The notes beneath the pieces are model-generated. The model was given only the letters and a program-made list of their open reading frames with translations. It was not told the origin of the DNA and made no database searches. The translations under genes and the position numbers were made by a program. This document shows positions 13,460-16,003 of a stretch of 16,003 bases of DNA, in pieces (within the stretch, counting starts at the first letter, position 1; every line of letters begins with the position of its first letter). Source of the DNA: an uncultured Bacilli bacterium (GTDB taxonomy: Bacteria > Bacillota_I > Bacilli_A > RF39 > UBA660); assembly GCA_949440065.1 (NCBI GenBank), contig CASRZP010000024.1, forward strand, positions 1-16,003, written 5' to 3'.

Positions 13460-14515
13460 ATGAATGTTAAAACCAATGCTCTAGGGGTATTCACCTTCTT
13501 TTTTACAAGAAGTCTTCTTCTATTAGGATTATTTAAAGTTTTACTAAGACAAAGTGGAACAACAATGGTATTTTCTATTTTCCTAGGAGGAATTTTAGGA
13601 TTTTTTCTCATTTTATTTTTAGACTTGTTATTAAAAAATTTAAGAAATGATGGTCTTTTTACAAGAATGAAGCAAGTTTTTCCCTCATGGTTCTTCTCTA
13701 TTATCCACTTTTTTTCCCTTCTATTTTTCATTTATTTGTTTTTAAGCTTAACGAAAAAAACGGTAGATTTTATCAATTATCATTATTTAAGTGGTTATAC
13801 CCCTTTTATTATCTTATTTACCTTTTTACTATTTCTTTTCTATCTTGGTACCAAATCTAGAGAAACCATTAAAAAAGTCATTTTAGTCCTAACCATTTTT
13901 ATTGTTATTATCTATCTTGTTTCCCTATTGGGTACTATTTCTTATGTCGATATTGATAATTTAAAACCTCTTATCATAACTAGTTACCCTACTTGGATAA
14001 AGTCTAGTATTGAAATTGCTTGCTTGTGTGCTCTACCAAATGTTATTACTTTGTTTTTTTACCAAAAGCAAGAAAAAAATAGAAGAAAACATTTTATTCT
14101 TGGTTACATTTTAGGCGTGTTATCTATTTTAATTGAAGTTATTCTCATTCTTGGTATCTTTGGTATTCATTTAGTAGATCTCTATCCTTATCCAGAGATT
14201 GCCATTTTAAAAAAAATTAGCTTTTTTGATATTTTTGAGCGAATGGAAGTCATCTTATCCCTTGGATGGTTAATGGAAATAAGCATCATTTTAATGACTT
14301 TAGTCCATCTTATTCTTAGTGAAACAACGAAAGGAAAGCTTAAATCTCATAAAAAAATTGTTTATTTTCTTTTATTTATTGTAAATTTTATTCTTATTTT
14401 TAAAATAGATACTTACCCCTATATTTTCTTACTATTTCTTATCTTTGGTCTAGGATTACCACTACTAGTATTCCTACAAGAGAAATTCACCAAAAAAAGA
14501 AGAGCTATTTTTTAA
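13460..14515 (+). CDS. Spore germinant receptor subunit B (GerB-family, APC-type permease)
   Basis: The B subunit is an integral membrane protein of the amino acid-polyamine-organocation superfamily and is thought to hold the germinant-binding site. The 351-residue protein is almost entirely hydrophobic, with about ten membrane helices separated by short basic loops. It begins NVKTNALGVFTFFFTRSLLL and has a YLSGYTPFII loop near residues 108-117. AAGGAGGGG 4-5 nt before the start is one of the strongest ribosome binding sites in the window. The order A-C-B is that of the Bacillus gerK operon. The last codons form part of the terminator stem at 14499-14528 and overlap the convergent endolysin gene by 11 nt. 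Confidence 0.92.
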   Translation: MNVKTNALGVFTFFFTRSLLLLGLFKVLLRQSGTTMVFSIFLGGILGFFLILFLDLLLKNLRNDGLFTRMKQVFPSWFFSIIHFFSLLFFIYLFLSLTKKTVDFINYHYLSGYTPFIILFTFLLFLFYLGTKSRETIKKVILVLTIFIVIIYLVSLLGTISYVDIDNLKPLIITSYPTWIKSSIEIACLCALPNVITLFFYQKQEKNRRKHFILGYILGVLSILIEVILILGIFGIHLVDLYPYPEIAILKKISFFDIFERMEVILSLGWLMEISIILMTLVHLILSETTKGKLKSHKKIVYFLLFIVNFILIFKIDTYPYIFLLFLIFGLGLPLLVFLQEKFTKKRRAIF

Positions 14516-14528
14516 GATATAGCTCTTC
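14499..14528. terminator. Bidirectional terminator shared by the ger operon and the phage lysis genes
   Basis: GAAGAGCTAT (14499-14508) and ATAGCTCTTC (14519-14528) form a perfect 10-bp stem with a 10-nt loop. On the minus strand the stem is followed by seven T. On the plus strand it is followed by ATTTTCATT, which is weaker. Both stop codons (14513-14515 plus, 14507-14505 minus) lie inside the hairpin. Confidence 0.85.
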
Positions 14529-15425
14529 ATTTTCATTAAGACGAATATAGTAAATATCACTTTTGTCTGCTTTAAATAAAAATATGTACTTATCATCATT
14601 TTCTTTTTCATCATCAAAAACAGGATTTTCTTCTTGTTCTTTCTTTTTCCATACTTCTATCCAGTTTTCACTAGCCAAATTAGCAACATATCCAGTAATA
14701 TTTGTTGATGTTTTAATTTTATACCATGTATATCCTTCGTTATCAATGACCTTTAAAATATCATAAATTTCATCTTTGTAAACATCCCCTAAATCAGAAG
14801 AATTTTTACTAGAAGACTCCCTGATATTAATCTTGTCAGCTAAAATATGGATTTGATCAACCAATTCGCTTTTCTCATTGGACTGACTCACCCACTGGAT
14901 AACTTTATGTCCAAGGGCATATTCTCTAGGGTTTAAATAATTATTACTATCATCAATTAACTCCATATGAACGTGTGTTCCATACGTTACATCGGATAAA
15001 GATTTTCTTGATGCTACTAAACCAGTGTTTCCTTGATAACCTAAAATAGTATCTTGATTTACTATATCACCAACGTTGACTAATACTTTTGCCATATGAT
15101 ATAAACCATAATAATAATGCACTCCATCAACATATCCTGATAAAACAACACAGTTACCTCCTAGTTCATCTTTGTGATAGCGAATACTTTTTCCCGTAAT
15201 AGAAATACAATTGTAATAATCTCCATCCCTCCATTGGTATTGATTTTTTACAAAACTATCATAATTTAGTGAATCTTCATGAGGAATATAATGGTTTACT
15301 ACACGAACGACTTTAGCACTTCCTTTTATTTTTATTTCAGATAGATGTGCCCCTGAATAGTCTTCTGCTGTTTTGTGAGAGGAAAAATCGTTAGTAACTA
15401 CTCGATCACTTCCTAAAATCATCAT
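14505..15425 (-). CDS. Phage-type endolysin: M23 metallopeptidase with SH3 wall-binding domain
   Basis: The enzyme should cut peptide cross-bridges of peptidoglycan at the end of a phage lytic cycle. Residues 1-170 are an M23 (LytM-like) domain with the LYHM motif (H110) and GTHVHMEL (H151, H153). The usual first ligand motif HxxxD is not exact; SSHKTAED offers H17 with E21 or D22 as candidates. Residues of about 192-258 are a bacterial SH3 domain (ADKINIRESSS ... GYTWYKI ... TGYVANL). An acidic linker (263-278) and a short terminal module (KYIFLFKADKSDIYYIRL) follow. There is no signal peptide, as expected for holin-dependent release. AAGGAG precedes two adjacent ATG codons. The start overlaps the holin stop as ATGA. 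Confidence 0.83.
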   Translation of the reverse strand: MMILGSDRVVTNDFSSHKTAEDYSGAHLSEIKIKGSAKVVRVVNHYIPHEDSLNYDSFVKNQYQWRDGDYYNCISITGKSIRYHKDELGGNCVVLSGYVDGVHYYYGLYHMAKVLVNVGDIVNQDTILGYQGNTGLVASRKSLSDVTYGTHVHMELIDDSNNYLNPREYALGHKVIQWVSQSNEKSELVDQIHILADKINIRESSSKNSSDLGDVYKDEIYDILKVIDNEGYTWYKIKTSTNITGYVANLASENWIEVWKKKEQEENPVFDDEKENDDKYIFLFKADKSDIYYIRLNENEELYLKK

Positions 15426-15787
15426 GATAAATCACTCCTTTTAATCTCGTTTTTCCTAGGAATTTCAATGTAATCGTTATTTTCTGTCGCTGATTTTGGT
15501 TTTACATTAATGATATTTTGTTTCTTTAATGCTTGATAAATACTAGGTGCTCCGATGAACCCAAAAACACTAACCCAGATAGATTCATTTACATCAAGGT
15601 TAAAAAACTGCATACTAAAAGGAATTCCCATAAGAAAAGAAAAAGCTAAATTTAAAAACCACACATGCCATTTTTTCTTAAAAAAGCGAAGGGTTTTTAC
15701 CTTTTGAATTAGTGCCATTAGAAAAATAGAAAATGTCATACTCGTTAGAAGAAGATTCCATAATTCGTCTGTCATAAAAACTTCCAT
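15422..15787 (-). CDS. Phage holin-like membrane protein
   Basis: The holin forms holes in the cytoplasmic membrane and lets the endolysin reach the wall. From ATG 15787 the protein has 121 residues and three hydrophobic segments (about 8-27, 41-61 and 69-86), basic loops between them and a charged C-terminal tail. The frame is open up to an ATG at 15892, adding 35 residues. I prefer 15787 because GGGTGAT lies 3 nt upstream, while 15892 has no ribosome binding site, and a weak terminator-like hairpin (15844-15867) lies inside the extra part. If 15892 is used, a fourth helix is added. The gene is directly upstream of, and overlapping with, the endolysin; this pairing is the main reason for the call. 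Confidence 0.68.
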   Translation of the reverse strand: MEVFMTDELWNLLLTSMTFSIFLMALIQKVKTLRFFKKKWHVWFLNLAFSFLMGIPFSMQFFNLDVNESIWVSVFGFIGAPSIYQALKKQNIINVKPKSATENNDYIEIPRKNEIKRSDLS

Positions 15788-15843
15788 ATTATCACCCATT
15801 ATTTTATATGTAAAAATAGGAAAAAGGGAAAGGATAAAAACAC

Positions 15844-15867
15844 AAAAAACAGAAAAAAATTCTGTTT
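15844..15867 (-). terminator. Weak AT-rich terminator-like hairpin after the phage structural gene
   Basis: On the minus strand AAACAGAA (15867-15860) and TTCTGTTT (15854-15847) form an 8-bp stem with a five-T loop, followed by TTT and, further on, TTTTT. It lies about 60 nt after the stop of the partial gene at the window edge. The stem is poor in GC, so its strength is doubtful. Confidence 0.4.
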
Positions 15868-15924
15868 GTTCATCGCATTTTTTATTTTTCATAAAATAAT
15901 TTCTATTCTTTAAAATTATTATAA

Positions 15925-16003
15925 CTACTTATCAGTAACAACAATATTTCCATCACTATGAGGAATAGTACCAGTTACAAAAGTTGCTGCACTACTACCG
16001 TTT
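15925..16003 (-). CDS. C-terminal end of a probable phage structural (tail/baseplate) protein, cut by the window edge
   Basis: Only the last 25 codons are inside the window, read on the minus strand to a TAG at 15927-15925. The residues (ATFVTGTIPHSDGNIVVTDK) alternate small, threonine and hydrophobic residues, as in beta-rich tail fibre or baseplate proteins, which are normally found just before holin and endolysin. The frame is open to the window end. The identity is inferred mainly from position. Confidence 0.5.
   Translation of the reverse strand, partial: NGSSAATFVTGTIPHSDGNIVVTDK

Overview
The window looks like the chromosome of a low-GC, Gram-positive, endospore-forming member of the Bacilli. 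The support is strongly AT-rich DNA, a dnaG-rpoD-trmK run in the usual Firmicutes order, AGGAGG-type ribosome binding sites on most genes, and a complete GerA-type germinant receptor operon behind a sigma-G-like promoter. TGA works as a stop (dnaG, gerA and holin ends), so this is genetic code 11 and not the Mycoplasma code. An uncultured gut Bacilli lineage near the former Tenericutes would fit, but I cannot fix the taxon.

Layout. (1) 5-3458, minus strand: primase, primary sigma factor and TrmK. The primase is split into a 431-codon main part and a 127-codon helicase-binding part joined by an ATGA overlap. (2) 3522-4987: queuosine gene queH on minus and a divergent ZIP metal transporter. (3) 4929-6474, minus: an unrecognised helical protein and a DUF1294-DUF1287 fusion, one nucleotide apart; the fusion overlaps the 3' end of the ZIP gene. 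(4) 6589-7871, plus: two monocistronic genes of unknown function, each with its own promoter and terminator. (5) 7921-9604: an accessory-looking patch holding three related small membrane protein genes, two of them frame-broken, a C9 tract with CTAG repeats, and an orphan AbiEi-type gene whose promoter is embedded in a 10-bp-arm inverted repeat. (6) 9648-10868, minus: an RlmD/RumA-type 23S rRNA m5U methyltransferase. (7) 10985-14515, plus: germinant receptor subunits in the order A-C-B, as in gerK operons. (8) 14505-16003, minus: a phage lysis cassette (holin, then M23-SH3 endolysin) behind the end of a probable phage structural gene. It converges on the germination operon and shares a hairpin terminator with it.

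How the genes work together. The replication and transcription housekeeping block is conventional except for the split primase. The Ger operon would place a germinant receptor (A and B in the membrane, C as lipoprotein) in the inner spore membrane, expressed in the forespore. The holin and endolysin form a working pair: the endolysin has no signal peptide and needs the holin to reach the wall. Region 5 is the least explained and holds most of the unusual observations. Several of its anomalies are one-base length changes in homopolymers, so assembly error must be excluded before biological conclusions are drawn.
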